From Pollenia angustigena (lineage: Eukaryota > Arthropoda > Insecta > Diptera > Polleniidae): 64,000 nucleotides of DNA. The stretch is from positions 174,789,253-174,853,252 of the forward strand of contig OV884060.1 in assembly GCA_930367215.1 (NCBI GenBank). Direction: 5' to 3'. The notes under the pieces were generated by a model. It made no database searches. It saw only the letters and a program-made list of their open reading frames with translations, and was not told where the DNA came from. This document shows positions 37,055 to 50,467 of this stretch, piece by piece. Position numbers and translations under genes: made by a program. How positions within the stretch are numbered: the stretch's first letter is position 1; each line of letters begins with the position of its first letter.

Positions 37055-38906
37055 TCAAGAGAATTTCACTCTAAGTCAAATTTTCAAAAATGTATAAAAA
37101 TTTTCACAAATACAGTTTGGATAAAGTGCTTACAGGATATTGTAGCCCTGTCCATAGTCTTCATTTTCCATTAGGTTTGGTTCCCTGCGATCGAAGGGTT
37201 TGGAGACAGTGGCCATATCCCTCACACAGCACTTTCAAGAGAATTTCACTCTAAGTCAAATTTTCAAAAATGTATAAAAATTTTCACAAATACAAATTTG
37301 GATAAAGTGCTTATAAGTTATTGTAGCCCTGTCCATAGTCTTCATTTTCCATTAGGTTTGGTTCCCTGCGATCGAAGGGTTTGGACACAGTGGCCATATC
37401 CCTCACACAGCACTTTCAAGAGAATTTCACTCTAAGTCAAATTTTCAAAAATGTATAAACATTTTCACAAATACAATTTGGATAAAGTGCTTATAGGTTA
37501 TTGTAGCCCTGTCCATAGTCTTCATTTTCTATTAGGTGTGATTTCCTGCGATCGAAGGGTTTGGACACAGTGGCCATATCCCTCACACAGCACTTTCAAG
37601 AGAATTTCACTCTAAGTCAAATTTTCAAAAATGTATAAAAATTTTCACAAATACAATTTGGATAAAGTGCTTATAGGTTATTGTAGCTTATAGGTTATTG
37701 TAGCCCTGTCCATAGTCTTAATTTTTCATTAGGTTTGATTCCCTGCGATCGAAGGGCTTGGACACAGTGGCCATATCCCTCACACAGCACTTTCAAGAGA
37801 ATTTCACTCTAAGTCAAATTTTCAAAAATGTATAAAAATTTTCACAAATACAGTTTGGATAAAGTGCTTACAGGTTATTGTAGCCCTGTCCATAGTCTTC
37901 ATTTTCCATTAGGTTTGGTTCCCTTCGATCGAAGGGTTTGGACACAGTGGCCATATCCCTCACACAGCACTTTCAAGAGAATTTCACTCTAAGTCAAATT
38001 TTCAAAAATGTATAAACATTTTCACAAATACAATTTGGATAAAGTGCTTATAGGTTATTGTAGCCCTGTCCATAGTCTTCATTTTCCATTAGGTTTTATT
38101 CCCTGCGATCGAAGGGTTTGGACACAGTGGCCATATCCCTCACACAGCACTTCCAAGAGAATTTCACTCTAAGTTAAATTTTCAAAAATGTATAAAAATT
38201 TTCACAAATACAATTTGGATAAAGTGCTTATCGGTTATTGTAGCTTATAGGTTATTGTAGCCCTGTCCATAGTCTTCATTTTCCATTAGGTTTGATTCCC
38301 TGCGATCGAAGGGTTTGGACACAGTGGCCATATCCCTCACACAGCACTTTCAAGAGAATTTCACTCTAAGTCAAATTTTCAAAAATGTATAAAAATTTTC
38401 ACAAATACAATTTGGATAAAGTGCTTATAGGTTATTGTAGCCCTGTTCATAGTCTTCATTTTCCATTAGGTTTGGTTCCCTGCGATCGAAGGGTTTGGAC
38501 ACAGTGGCAATATCCCTCACACAGCACTTTCAAGAGAATTTCACTCTAAGTCAAATTTTCAAAAATGTATAAACATTTTCACAAATACAATTTGGATAAA
38601 GTGCTTATAGGTTATTGTAGCCCTGTCCATAGTCTTCATTTTCTATTAGGTGTGATTTCCTGCGATCGAAGGGTTTGGACACAGTGGCCATATCCCTCAC
38701 ACAGCACTTTCAAGAGAATTTCACTCTAAGTCAAATTTTCAAAAATGTATAAAAATTTTCACAAATACAATTTGGATAAAGTGCTTATCGGTTATTGTAG
38801 CTTATAGGTTATTGTAGCCCTGTCCATAGTCTTAATTTTTCATTAGTTTTGATTCCCTGCGATCGAAGGGTTTGGACACAGTGGCCATATCCCTCACACA
38901 GCACTT
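37055..38906 (+). repeat. Long-range duplicated block, homologous to 62184-64000
   Basis: Monomer order and rare marks match the right end of the window at a constant offset of 25,129. Shared marks are AGGATATTG, GGTTTGGAGACAG (37202 and 62331), an extra A in ATACAAATTTGG that makes a 181-bp copy (37235 and 62364), TTTTTCATTAGG, TTCCCTTCGATCG, CACTTCCAAGAG (38150 and 63280) and GTGGCAATATCC. The match is still running when the window ends. Confidence 0.93.
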
Positions 38907-40380
38907 TCAAGAGAATATCACTCTAAGTCAAATTTTCAAAAATGTATAAAAATTTTCACAAATACAGTTTGGATAAAGTGCTTATAGGTTATTGTAGCCC
39001 TGTCCATAGTCTTCATTTTCCATTAGGTTTGGTTCCCTGCGATCGAAGGGTTTGGACACAGTGGCCATATCCCTCACACAGCACTTTCAAGAGAATTTCA
39101 CTCTAAGTCAAATTTTCAAAAATGTATAAACATTTTCACAAATACAATTTGGATAAAGTGCTTACAGGTTATTGTAGCCCTGTCCATAGTCTTCATTTTC
39201 CATTAGGTTTGATTCCCTGCGATCGAAGGGTTTGGACACAGTGGCCATATCCCTCACACAGCACTTTCAAGAGAATTTCACTCTAAGTTAAATTTTCAAA
39301 AATGTATAAAAATTTTCACAAATACAATTTGGATAAAGTGCTTATCGGTTATTGTAGCTTATAGGTTATTGTAGCCCTGTCCATAGTCTTCATTTTCCAT
39401 TAGGTTTGATTCCCTGCGATCGAAGGGTTTGGACATAGTGGCCATATCCCTCACACAGCACTTTCAAGAGAATTTCACTCTAAGTCAAATTTTTAAAAAT
39501 GTATAAAAATTTTCACAAATACAATTTGGATAAAGTGCTTATAGGTTATTGTAGCCCTGTCCATAGTCTTCATTTTCTATTAGGTGTGATTTCCTGCGAT
39601 CGAAGGGTTTGGACACAGTGGCCATATCCCTCACACAGCACTTTCAAGAGAATTTCACTCTAAGTCAAATTTTCAAAAATGTATAAAAATTTTCACAAAT
39701 ACAGTTTGGATAAAGTGCTTATAGGATATTGTAGCCCTGTCCATAGTCTTCATTTTCCATTAGGTTTGGTTCCCTGCGATCGAAGGGTTTGGAGACAGTG
39801 GCCATATCCCTCACACAGCACTTTCAAGAGAATTTCACTCTAAGTCAAATTTTCAAAAATGTATAAAAATTTTCACAAATACAAATTTGGATAAAGTGCT
39901 TATAAGTTATTGTAGCCCTGTCCATAGTCTTCATTTTCCATAAATTTGGTTCCCTGCGATCGAAGGGTTTGGACACAGTGGCCATATCCCTCACACAGCA
40001 CTTTCAAGAGAATTTCACTCTAAGTCAAATTTTCAAAAATGTATAAACATTTTCACAAATACAATTTGGATAAAGTGCTTATAGGTTATTGTAGCCCTGT
40101 CCATAGTCTTCATTTTCTATTAGGTGTGATTTCCTGCGATCGAAGGGTTTGGACACAGTGGCCATATCCCTCACACAGCACTTTCAAGAGAATTTCACTC
40201 TAAGTCAAATTTTCAAAAATGTATAAAAATTTTCACAAATACAATTTGGATAAAGTGCTTATAGGTTATTGTAGCTTATAGGTTATTGTAGCCCTGTCCA
40301 TAGTCTTAATTTTTCATTAGGTTTGATTCCCTGCGATCGAAGGGTTTGGACACAGTGGCCATATCCCTCACACAGCACTT
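38907..40380 (+). repeat. Mosaic of preceding monomer types
   Basis: Eight monomers reuse types from 37055-38906, with GGAGACAG again at 39791 (2589 after 37202) and again an extra A in ATACAAATTTGG. In the copy at 39824 that extra base is offset by a one-base loss at CCATAAATTTGG, so its length stays at 180. Private marks are GAATATCACTC near 38914 and GGACATAGTGG near 39431. Expanded copies start at 39267 and 40184. Confidence 0.8.
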
Positions 40381-41100
40381 TCAAGAGAATTTCACTCTAA
40401 GTCAAATTTTCAAAAATGTATAAAAATTTTCACAAATAAAATTTGGATAAAGAACTTATAGGTTATTGTAGCCCTGTCCATAGTCTTCATTTTCCATTAG
40501 GTTTGATTCCCTGCGATCGAAGGGTTTGGACACAGTGGCCATATCCCTCACACAGCACTTTCAAGAGAATTTCACTCTAAGTCAAATTTTCAAAAATGTA
40601 TAAAAATTTTCACAAATAAAATTTGGATAAAGAACTTATAGGTTATTGTAGCCCTGTCCATAGTCTTCATTTTCCATTAGGTTTGATTCCCTGCGATCGA
40701 AGGGTTTGGACACAGTGGCCATATCCCTCACACAGCACTTTCAAGAGAATTTCACTCTAAGTCAAATTTTCAAAAATGTATAAAAATTTTCACAAATAAA
40801 ATTTGGATAAAGAACTTATAGGTTATTGTAGCCCTGTCCATAGTCTTCATTTTCCATTAGGTTTGATTCCCTGCGATCGAAGGGTTTGGACACAGTGGCC
40901 ATATCCCTCACACAGCACTTTCAAGAGAATTTCACTCTAAGTCAAATTTTCAAAAATGTATAAAATTTTTCACAAATAAAATTTGGATAAAGAACTTATA
41001 GGTTATTGTAGCCCTGTCCATAGTCTTCATTTTCCATTAGGTTTGATTCCCTGCGATCGAAGGGTTTGGACACAGTGGCCATATCCCTCACACAGCACTT
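40381..41100 (+). repeat. Four near-identical consecutive monomers
   Basis: Monomers at 40381, 40561 and 40741 appear identical over 180 bp, and the one at 40921 differs only in AAAATTTTTCAC. All four carry the rare AAATAAAATTTGG and AAAGAACTTATAGG states, seen elsewhere only singly at 558 and 28948. The next monomer (41101) has a related AAAAAGCTTATAGG state. This is the cleanest single-monomer amplification in the window and is probably the most recent. Confidence 0.9.
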
Positions 41101-41477
41101 TCAAGAGAATTTCACTCTAAGTCAAATTTTCAAAAATGTATAAAATTTTTCACAAATACAATTTGGATAAAAAGCTTATAGGTTATTGTAGCCCTGTCCA
41201 TAGTCTTCATTTTCCATTAGGTTTGATTCCCTGCGATCGAAGGGTTTAGACACAATGGCCATATCCCTCACACAGCACTTTCAAGAGAATTTCACTCTAA
41301 GTTAAATTTTCAAAAATGTATAAAAATTTTCACAAATACAATTTGGATAAAGTGCTTATCGGTTATTGTAGCTTATAGGTTATTGTAGCCCTGTCCATAG
41401 TCTTCATTTTCCATTAGGTTTGATTCCCTGCGATCGAAGGGTTTGGACACAGTGGCCATATCCCTCACACAGCACTT

Positions 41478-42231
41478 TCAAGAGAATTTCACTCTAAGTC
41501 AAATTTTCAAAAATGTATAAACATTTTCACAAATACAATTTGGATAAAGTGCTTATAGGTTATTGTAGCCCTGTCCATAGTCTTCATTTTCCATTAGGTT
41601 TTATTCCCTGCGATCGAAGGGTTTGGACACAGTGGCCATATCCCTCACACAGCACTTTCAAGAGAATTTCACTCTAAGTTAAATTTTCAAAAATGTATAA
41701 AAATTTTCACAAATACAATTTGGATAAAGTGCTTATCGGTTATTGTAGCTTATAGGTTATTGTAGCCCTGTCCATAGTCTTCATTTTCCATTAGGTTTGA
41801 TTCCCTGCGATCGAAGGGTTTGGACACAGTGGCCATATCCCTCACACAGCACTTTCAAGAGAATTTCACTCTAAGTCAAATTTTCAAAAATGTATAAACA
41901 TTTTCACAAATACAATTTGGATAAAGTGCTTATAGGTTATTGTAGCCCTGTCCATAGTCTTCATTTTCCATTAGGTTTTATTCCCTGCGATCGAAGGGTT
42001 TGGACACAGTGGCCATATCCCTCACACAGCACTTTCAAGAGAATTTCACTCTAAGTTAAATTTTCAAAAATGTATAAAAATTTTCACAAATACAATTTGG
42101 ATAAAGTGCTTATCGGTTATTGTAGCTTATAGGTTATTGTAGCCCTGTCTATAGTCTTAATTTTTCATTAGTTTTGATTCCCTGCGATCGAAGGGTTTGG
42201 ACACAGTGGCCATATCCCTCACACAGCACTT
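41478..42231 (+). repeat. 377-bp dimer HOR, two copies
   Basis: A 180-bp TATAAACA monomer with GGTTTTATTCCC and a 197-bp AAGTTAAATTTTC monomer with TATCGG alternate. The pair at 41478-41854 is repeated at 41855-42231 with no difference that I can see. The preceding expanded monomer at 41281 is of the same second type, so the dimer was built from this neighbourhood. The same pair is present at 44966-45342 and 45343-45719. Confidence 0.9.
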
Positions 42232-44965
42232 TCAAGAGAATTTCACTCTAAGTCAAATTTTCAAAAATGTATAAAAATTTTCACAAATACAGTTTGGATA
42301 AAGTGCTTATAGGTTATTGTAGCCCTGTCCATAGTCTTCATTTTCCATTAGGTTTGGTTCCCTGCGATGGAAGGGTTTGGACACAGTGGCCATATCCCTC
42401 ACACAGCACTTTCAAGAGAATTTCACTCTAAGTCAAATTTTCAGAAATGTATAAACATTTTCACAAATACAATTTGGATAAAGTGCTAATAGGTTATTGT
42501 AGCCCTGTCCATAGTCTTCATTTTCCATTAGGTTTGATTCCCTGCGATCGAAGGGTTTGGACACAGTGGCCATATCCCTCACACAGCACTTTCAAGAGAA
42601 TTTCACTCTAAGTCAAATTTTCAAAAATGTATAAAAATTTTCACAAATACAGTTTGGATAAAGTACTTAAAGGTTATTGTAGCCCTGTCCATAGTCTTCA
42701 TTTTCCATTAGGTTTGGTTCCCTGCGATCGAAGGGTTTGGACACAGTGGCCATATCCCTCACACAGCACTTTCAAGAGAATTTCACTCTAAGTCAAATTT
42801 TCAAAAATGTATAAACATTTTCACAAATACAATTTGGATAAAGTGCTTATGGGTTATTGTAGCCCTGTCCATAGTCTTCATTTTCTATTAGGTGTGATTC
42901 CCTGCGATGGAAGGGTTTGGACACAGTGGCCATATCCCTCACACAGCACTTTCAAGAGAATTTCACTCTAAGTCAAATTTTTAAAAATGTATAAAAATTT
43001 TCACAAATACAATTTGGATAAAGTGCTTATAGGTTATTGTAGCCCTGTCCATAGTCTTCATTTTCCATTAGGTTTGGTTCCCTGCGATCGAAGGGTTTGG
43101 ACACAGTGGCCATATCCCTCACACAGCACTTTCAAGAGAATTTCACTCTAAGTCAAATTTTCAAAAATGTATAAACATTTTCACAAATACAATTTGGATA
43201 AAGTGCTTATAGGTTATTGTAGCCCTGTCCATAGTCTTCATTTTCTATTAGGTGTGATTCCCTGCGATGGAAGGGTTTGGACACAGTGGCCATATCCCTC
43301 ACACAGCACTTTCAAAAGAATTTCACTCTAAGTCAAATTTTTAAAAATGTATAAAAATTTTCACAAATACAATTTGGATAAAGTGCTTATAGGTTATTGT
43401 AGCCCTGTCCATAGTCTTCATTTTCCATTAGGTTTGATTCCCTGCGATCGAAGGGTTTGGACATAGTGGCCATATCCCTCACACAGCACTTTCAAGAGAA
43501 TTTCACTCTAAGTCAAATTTTTAAAAATGTATAAAAATTTTCACAAATACAATTTGGATAAAGTGCTTATAGGTTATTGTAGCCCTGTCCATAGTCTTCA
43601 TTTTCCATTAGGTTTGGTTCCCTGCGATCGAAGGGTTTGGACACAGTGGCCATATCCCTCACACAGCACTTTCAAGAGAATTTCACTCTAAGTCAAATTT
43701 TCAAAAATGTATAAACATTTTCACAAATACAATTTGGATAAAGTGCTTATAGGTTATTGTAGCCCTGTCCATAGTCTTCATTTTCCATTAGGTTTGATTC
43801 CTTGCGATCGAAGGGTTTGGACACAGTGGCCATATCCCTCACACAGCACTTTCAAGAGAATTTCACTCTAAGTCAAATTTTCAAAAATGTATAAAAATGT
43901 TCCCAAATACAATTTGGATAAAGTGCTTATAGGTTATTGTAGCCCTGTCCATAGTCCTCATTTTCTATTAGGTGTGATTCCCTGCGATCGAAGGGTTTGG
44001 ACACAGTGGCCATATCCCTACCACAGAACTTTCAAGAGAATTTCACTCTAAGTCAAATTTTCAAAAATGTATAAAAATTTTCACAAATATAATTTGGATA
44101 AAGTGCTTATAGGTTATTGTAGCTTATAGGTTATTGTAGCCCTGTCTATAGTCTTCATTTTCCATTAGGTTTGATTCCCTGCGATCGAAGGGTTCGGACA
44201 CAGTGGCCATATCCCTCACACAGCACTTTCAAGAGAATTTCACTCTAAGTCAAATTTTCAAAAATGTATAAAAATGTTCCCAAATACAATTTGGATAAAG
44301 TGCTTATAGGTTATTGTAGCCCTGTCCATAGTCTTCATTTTCCATTAGGTTTGATTCCTTGCGATCGAAGGGTTTGGACACAGTGGCCATATCCCTCACA
44401 CAGCACTTTCAAGAGAATTTCACTCTAAGTCAAATTTTCAAAAATGTATAAAAATTTTCACAAATACAGTTTGGATAAAGTGCTTATAGGTTATTGTAGC
44501 CCTGTCCATAGTCTTCATTTTCCATTAGGTTTGGTTCCCTTCGATCGAAGGGTTTGGACACAGTGGCCATATCCCTCACACAGCACTTTCAAGAGAATTT
44601 CACTCTAAGTCAAATTTTCAAAAATGTATAAACATTTTCACAAATACAATTTGGATAAAGTGCTTATAGGTTATTGTAGCTTATAGGTTATTGTAGCCCT
44701 GTCCATAGTCTTAATTTTTCATTAGGTTTGATTCCCTGCGATCGAAGGGCTTGGACACAGTGGCCATATCCCTCACACAGCACTTTCAAGAGAATTTCAC
44801 TCTAAGTCAAATTTTCAAAAATGTATAAAAATTTTCACAAATACAGTTTGGATAAAGTGCTTATAGGTTATTGTAGCCCTGTCCATAGTCTTCATTTTCC
44901 ATTAGGTTTGGTTCCCTTCGATCGAAGGGTTTGGACACAGTGGCCATATCCCTCACACAGCACTT
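41478..44965 (+). repeat. 19-monomer HOR (3488 bp), copy 1
   Basis: Nineteen monomers total 3488 bp. They include the 377-bp dimers and then marks TTTTTCATTAGTTTTG, TTTTCAGAAATG (42442), GTGCTAATAGG, AAGTACTTA, CTTATGGGTTATTG, TTTCAAAAGAATTTC (43313), GGACATAGTGG, AAAATGTTCCCAAATAC, AATATAATTTGG and CCTGTCTATAG. Each recurs 3488 bases later. A stretch of ten monomers at 42232-44031 has no expansion. Confidence 0.92.
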
Positions 44966-47896
44966 TCAAGAGAATTTCACTCTAAGTCAAATTTTCAAAA
45001 ATGTATAAACATTTTCACAAATACAATTTGGATAAAGTGCCTATAGGTTATTGTAGCCCTGTCCATAGTCTTCATTTTCCATTAGGTTTTATTCTCTGCG
45101 ATCGAAGGGTTTGGACACAGTGGCCATATCCCTCACACAGCACTTTCAAGAGAATTTCACTCTAAGTTAAATTTTCAAAAATGTATAAAAATTTTCACAA
45201 ATACAATTTGGATAAAGTGCTTATCGGTTATTGTAGCTTATAGGTTATTGTAGCCCTGTCCATAGTCTTCATTTTCCATTAGGTTTGATTCCCTGCGATC
45301 GAAGGTTTTGGACACAGTGGCCATATCCCTCACACAGCACTTTCAAGAGAATTTCACTCTAAGTCAAATTTTCAAAAATGTATAAACATTTTCACAAATA
45401 CAATTTGGATAAAGTGCTTATAGGTTATTGTAGCCCTGTCCATAGTCTTCATTTTCCATTAGGTTTTATTCCCTGCGATCGAAGGGTTTGGACACAGTGG
45501 CCATATCCCTCACACAGCACTTTCAAGAGAATTTCACTCTAAGTTAAATTTTCAAAAATGTATAAAAATTTTCACAAATACAATTTGGATAAAGTGCTTA
45601 TCGGTTATTGTAGCTTATAGGTTATTGTAGCCCTGTCCATAGTCTTAATTTTTCATTAGTTTTGATTCCCTGCGATCGAAGGGTTTGGACACAGTGGCCA
45701 TATCCCTCACACAGCACTTTCAAGAGAATTTCACTCTAAGTCAAATTTTCAAAAATGTATAAAAATTTTCACAAATACAGTTTGGATAAAGTGCTTATAG
45801 GTTATTGTAGCCCTGTCCATAGTCTTCATTTTCCATTAGGTTTGGTTCCCTGCGATGGAAGGGTTTGGACACAGTGGCCATATCCCTCACACAGCACTTT
45901 CAAGAGAATTTCACTCTAAGTCAAATTTTCAGAAATGTATAAACATTTTCACAAATACAATTTGGATAAAGTGCTAATAGGTTATTGTAGCCCTGTCCAT
46001 AGTCTTCATTTTCCATTAGGTTTGATTCCCTGCGATCAAAGGGTTTGGACACAGTGGCCATATCCCTCACACAGCACTTTCAAGAGAATTTCACTCTAAG
46101 TCAAATTTTCAAAAATGTATAAAAATTTTCACAAATACAGTTTGGATAAAGTACTTATAGGTTATTGTAGCCCTGTCCATAGTCTTCATTTTCCATTAGG
46201 TTTGGTTCCCTGCGATCGAAGGGTTTGGACACAGTGGCCATATCCCTCACACAGCACTTTCAAGAGAATTTCACTCTAAGTCAAATTTTCAAAAATGTAT
46301 AAACATTTTCACAAATACAATTTGGATAAAGTGCTTATGGGTTATTGTAGCCCTGTCCATAGTCTTCATTTTCTATTAGGTGTGATTCCCTGCGATGGAA
46401 GGGTTTGGACACAGTGGCCATATCCCTCACACAGCACTTTCAAGAGAATTTCACTCTAAGTCAAATTTTTAAAAATGTATAAAAATTTTCACAAATACAA
46501 TTTGGATAAAGTGCTTATAGGTTATTGTAGCCCTGTCCATAGTCTTCATTTTCCATTAGGTTTGGTTCCCTGCGATCGAAGGGTTTGGACACAGTGGCCA
46601 TATCCCTCACACAGCACTTTCAAGAGAATTTCACTCTAAGTCAAATTTTCAAAAATGTATAAACATTTTCACAAATACAATTTGGATAAAGTGCTTATAG
46701 GTTATTGTAGCCCTGTCCATAGTCTTCATTTTCTATTAGGTGTGATTCCCTGCGATGGAAGGGTTTGGACACAGTGGCCATATCCCTCACACAGCACTTT
46801 CAAAAGAATTTCACTCTAAGTCAAATTTTTAAAAATGTATAAAAATTTTCACAAATACAATTTGGATAAAGTGCTTATAGGTTATTGTAGCCCTGTCCAT
46901 AGTCTTCATTTTCCATTAGGTTTGATTCCCTGCGATCGAAGGGTTTGGACATAGTGGCCATATCCCTCACACAGCACTTTCAAGAGAATTTCACTCTAAG
47001 TCAAATTTTTAAAAATGTATAAAAATTTTCACAAATACAATTTGGATAAAGTGCTTATAGGTTATTGTAGCCCTGTCCATAGTCTTCATTTTCCATTAGG
47101 TTTGGTTCCCTGCGATCGAAGGGTTTGGACACAGTGGCCATATCCCTCACACAGCACTTTCAAGAGAATTTCACTCTAAGTCAAATTTTCAAAAATGTAT
47201 AAACATTTTCACAAATACAATTTGGATAAAGTGCTTATAGGTTATTGTAGCCCTGTCCATAGTCTTCATTTTCCATTAGGTTTGATTCCTTGCGATCGAA
47301 GGGTTTGGACACAGTGGCCATATCCCTCACACAGCACTTTCAAGAGAATTTCACTCTAAGTCAAATTTTCAAAAATGTATAAAAATGTTCCCAAATACAA
47401 TTTGGATAAAGTGCTTATAGGTTATTGTAGCCCTGTCCATAGTCCTCATTTTCTATTAGGTGTGATTCCCTGCGATCGAAGGGTTTGGACACAGTGGCCA
47501 TATCCCTACCACAGAACTTTCAAGAGAATTTCACTCTAAGTCAAATTTTCAAAAATGTATAAAAATTTTCACAAATATAATTTGGATAAAGTGCTTATAG
47601 GTTATTGTAGCTTATAGGTTATTGTAGCCCTGTCTATAGTCTTCATTTTCCATTAGGTTTGATTCCCTGCGATCGAAGGGTTCGGACACAGTGGCCATAT
47701 CCCTCACACAGCACTTTCAAGAGAATTTCACTCTAAGTCAAATTTTCAAAAATGTATAAAAATGTTCCCAAATACAATTTGGATAAAGTGCTTATAGGTT
47801 ATTGTAGCCCTGTCCATAGTCTTCATTTTCCATTAGGTTTGATTCCTTGCGATCGAAGGGTTTGGACACAGTGGCCATATCCCTCACACAGCACTT
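44966..47896 (+). repeat. 19-monomer HOR, copy 2 (incomplete)
   Basis: All marks of copy 1 recur at +3488 (TTTTCAGAAATG at 45930, TTTCAAAAGAATTTC at 46801) up to about 47896. There copy 1 continues with a CAGTTTGG monomer (44409), while this copy starts repeating its own last three monomers. Small private changes include GATCAAAGGG near 46036 and GAAGGTTTTGG near 45301. Confidence 0.9.
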
Positions 47897-49370
47897 TCAA
47901 GAGAATTTCACTCTAAGTCAAATTTTCAAAAATGTATAAAAATGTTCCCAAATACAATTTGGATAAAGTGCTTATAGGTTATTGTAGCCCTGTCCATAGT
48001 CCTCATTTTCTATTAGGTGTGATTCCCTGCGATCGAAGGGTTTGGACACAGTGGCCATATCCCTACCACAGAACTTTCAAGAGAATTTCACTCTAAGTCA
48101 AATTTTCAAAAATGTATAAAAATTTTCACAAATATAATTTGGATAAAGTGCTTATAGGTTATTGTAGCTTATAGGTTATTGTAGCCCTGTCTATAGTCTT
48201 CATTTTCCATTAGGTTTGATTCCCTGCGATCGAAGGGTTCGGACACAGTGGCCATATCCCTCACACAGCACTTTCAAGAGAATTTCACTCTAAGTCAAAT
48301 TTTCAAAAATGTATAAAAATGTTCCCAAATACAATTTGGATAAAGTGCTTATAGGTTATTGTAGCCCTGTCCATAGTCTTCATTTTCCATTAGGTTTGAT
48401 TCCTTGCGATCGAAGGGTTTGGACACAGTGGCCATATCCCTCACACAGCACTTTCAAGAGAATTTCACTCTAAGTCAAATTTTTAAAAATGTATAAAAAT
48501 TTTCACAAATACAATTTGGATAAAGTGCTTATAGGTTATTGTAGCCCTGTCCATAGTCTTCATTTTCCATTAGGTTTGGTTCCCTGCGATCGAAGGGTTT
48601 GGACACAGTGGCCATATCCCTCACACAGCACTTTCAAGAGAATTTCACTCTAAGTCAAATTTTCAAAAATGTATAAACATTTTCACAAATACAATTTGGA
48701 TAAAGTGCTTATAGGTTATTGTAGCCCTGTCCATAGTCTTCATTTTCCATTAGGTTTGATTCCTTGCGATCGAAGGGTTTGGACACAGTGGCCATATCCC
48801 TCACACAGCACTTTCAAGAGAATTTCACTCTAAGTCAAATTTTCAAAAATGTATAAAAATGTTCCCAAATACAATTTGGATAAAGTGCTTATAGGTTATT
48901 GTAGCCCTGTCCATAGTCCTCATTTTCTATTAGGTGTGATTCCCTGCGATCGAAGGGTTTGGACACAGTGGCCATATCCCTACCACAGAACTTTCAAGAG
49001 AATTTCACTCTAAGTCAAATTTTCAAAAATGTATAAAAATTTTCACAAATATAATTTGGATAAAGTGCTTATAGGTTATTGTAGCTTATAGGTTATTGTA
49101 GCCCTGTCTATAGTCTTCATTTTCCATTAGGTTTGATTCCCTGCGATCGAAGGGTTCGGACACAGTGGCCATATCCCTCACACAGCACTTTCAAGAGAAT
49201 TTCACTCTAAGTCAAATTTTCAAAAATGTATAAAAATGTTCCCAAATACAATTTGGATAAAGTGCTTATAGGTTATTGTAGCCCTGTCCATAGTCTTCAT
49301 TTTCCATTAGGTTTGATTCCTTGCGATCGAAGGGTTTGGACACAGTGGCCATATCCCTCACACAGCACTT
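47340..49370 (+). repeat. 557-bp trimer duplication and 917-bp pentamer step
   Basis: The trimer of AAAATGTTCCC monomer, expanded AATATAATTTGG monomer and GGGTTCGGACAC/CCTTGCG monomer occurs at 47340-47896 and directly again at 47897-48453 (557 bp). It occurs a third time at 48814-49370, 917 bases on, after two inserted monomers (48454 and 48634). The positions of ATATAA (47575, 48132, 49049) give these distances exactly. Confidence 0.9.
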
Positions 49371-50467
49371 TCAAGAGAATTTCACTCTAAGTCAAATTTT
49401 CAAAAATGTATAAAAATTTTCACAAATACAATTTGGATAAAGTGCTTATAGGTTATTGTAGCCCTGTCCATAGTCTTCATTTTCCATTAGGCTTGATTCC
49501 CTGCGATCGAAGGGTTTGGACACAGTGGCCATATCCCTCACACAGCACTTTCAAGAGAATTTCACTCTAAGTCAAATTTTCAAAAATGTATAAAAATTTT
49601 CACAAATACAATTTGGATAAAGTGCTTATAGGTTATTGTAGCCCTGTCGATAGTCTTCATTTTCCATTAGGTTTGGTTCCCTGCGATCGAAGGGTTTGGA
49701 CACAGTGGCCATATCCCTCACACAGCACTTTCAAGAGAATTTCACTCTAAGTCAAATTTTCAAAAATGTATAAAAATTTTCACAAATACAATTTGGATAA
49801 AGTGCTTATAGGTTATTGTAGCCCTGTCCATAGTCCTCATTTTCTATTAGGTGTGATTCCCTGCGATCGAAGGGTTTGGACACAGTGGCCATATCCCTAC
49901 CACAGAACTTTCAAGAGAATTTCACTCTAAGTCAAATTTTCAAAAATGTATAAAAATTTTCACAAATACAATTTGGATAAAGTGCTTGTAGGTTATTGAA
50001 GCTTATAAGTTATTGTAGCCCTGTCCATAGTCTTCATTTTCCATTAGGTTTGATTCCCTGCGATCGAAGGGTTTGGACACAGTGGCCACATCCCTCACAC
50101 AGCACTTTCAAGAGAATTTCACTCTAAGTCAAATTTTCAAAAATTTATAAAAATTTTCACAAATACAGTTTGGATAAAGTGCTTATAGGTTATTGTAGCC
50201 CTGTCCATAGTCTTCATTTTCCATTAGGTTTGGTTCCCTGGGATCGAAGGGTTTGGACACAGTGGCCATATCCCTCACACAGCACTTTCAAGAGAATTTC
50301 ACTCTAAGTCAAATTTTCAAAAATGTATAAACATTTTCACAAATACAATTGGGATAAAGTGCTTATAGGTTATTGTAGCCCTGTCCATAGTCTTCATTTT
50401 CCATTAGGTTTGATTCCCTGCGATCGAAGGGTTTGGACACAGTGGCCATATCCCTCACACAGCACTT
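49371..50467 (+). repeat. Block related to the 22-monomer HOR
   Basis: Six monomers resemble the part of the 4028-bp HOR around 8286-9382 and 12314-13410. Shared marks are CCCTGTCGATAG (near 49647 and 12410), the CTACCACAGAAC then expanded TTGAAGCTT pair, AAATTTATAAAAA and CCCTGGGATCG. The CpG-bearing palindrome is intact in most. The block leads straight into the duplicated segment at 50468. Confidence 0.8.

Noticed and set aside
40381..41100. Microsatellite or LTR insertion
   Set aside because: The uniform block is still 180-bp satellite in phase with its neighbours, with no target-site duplication, terminal repeat or foreign sequence.
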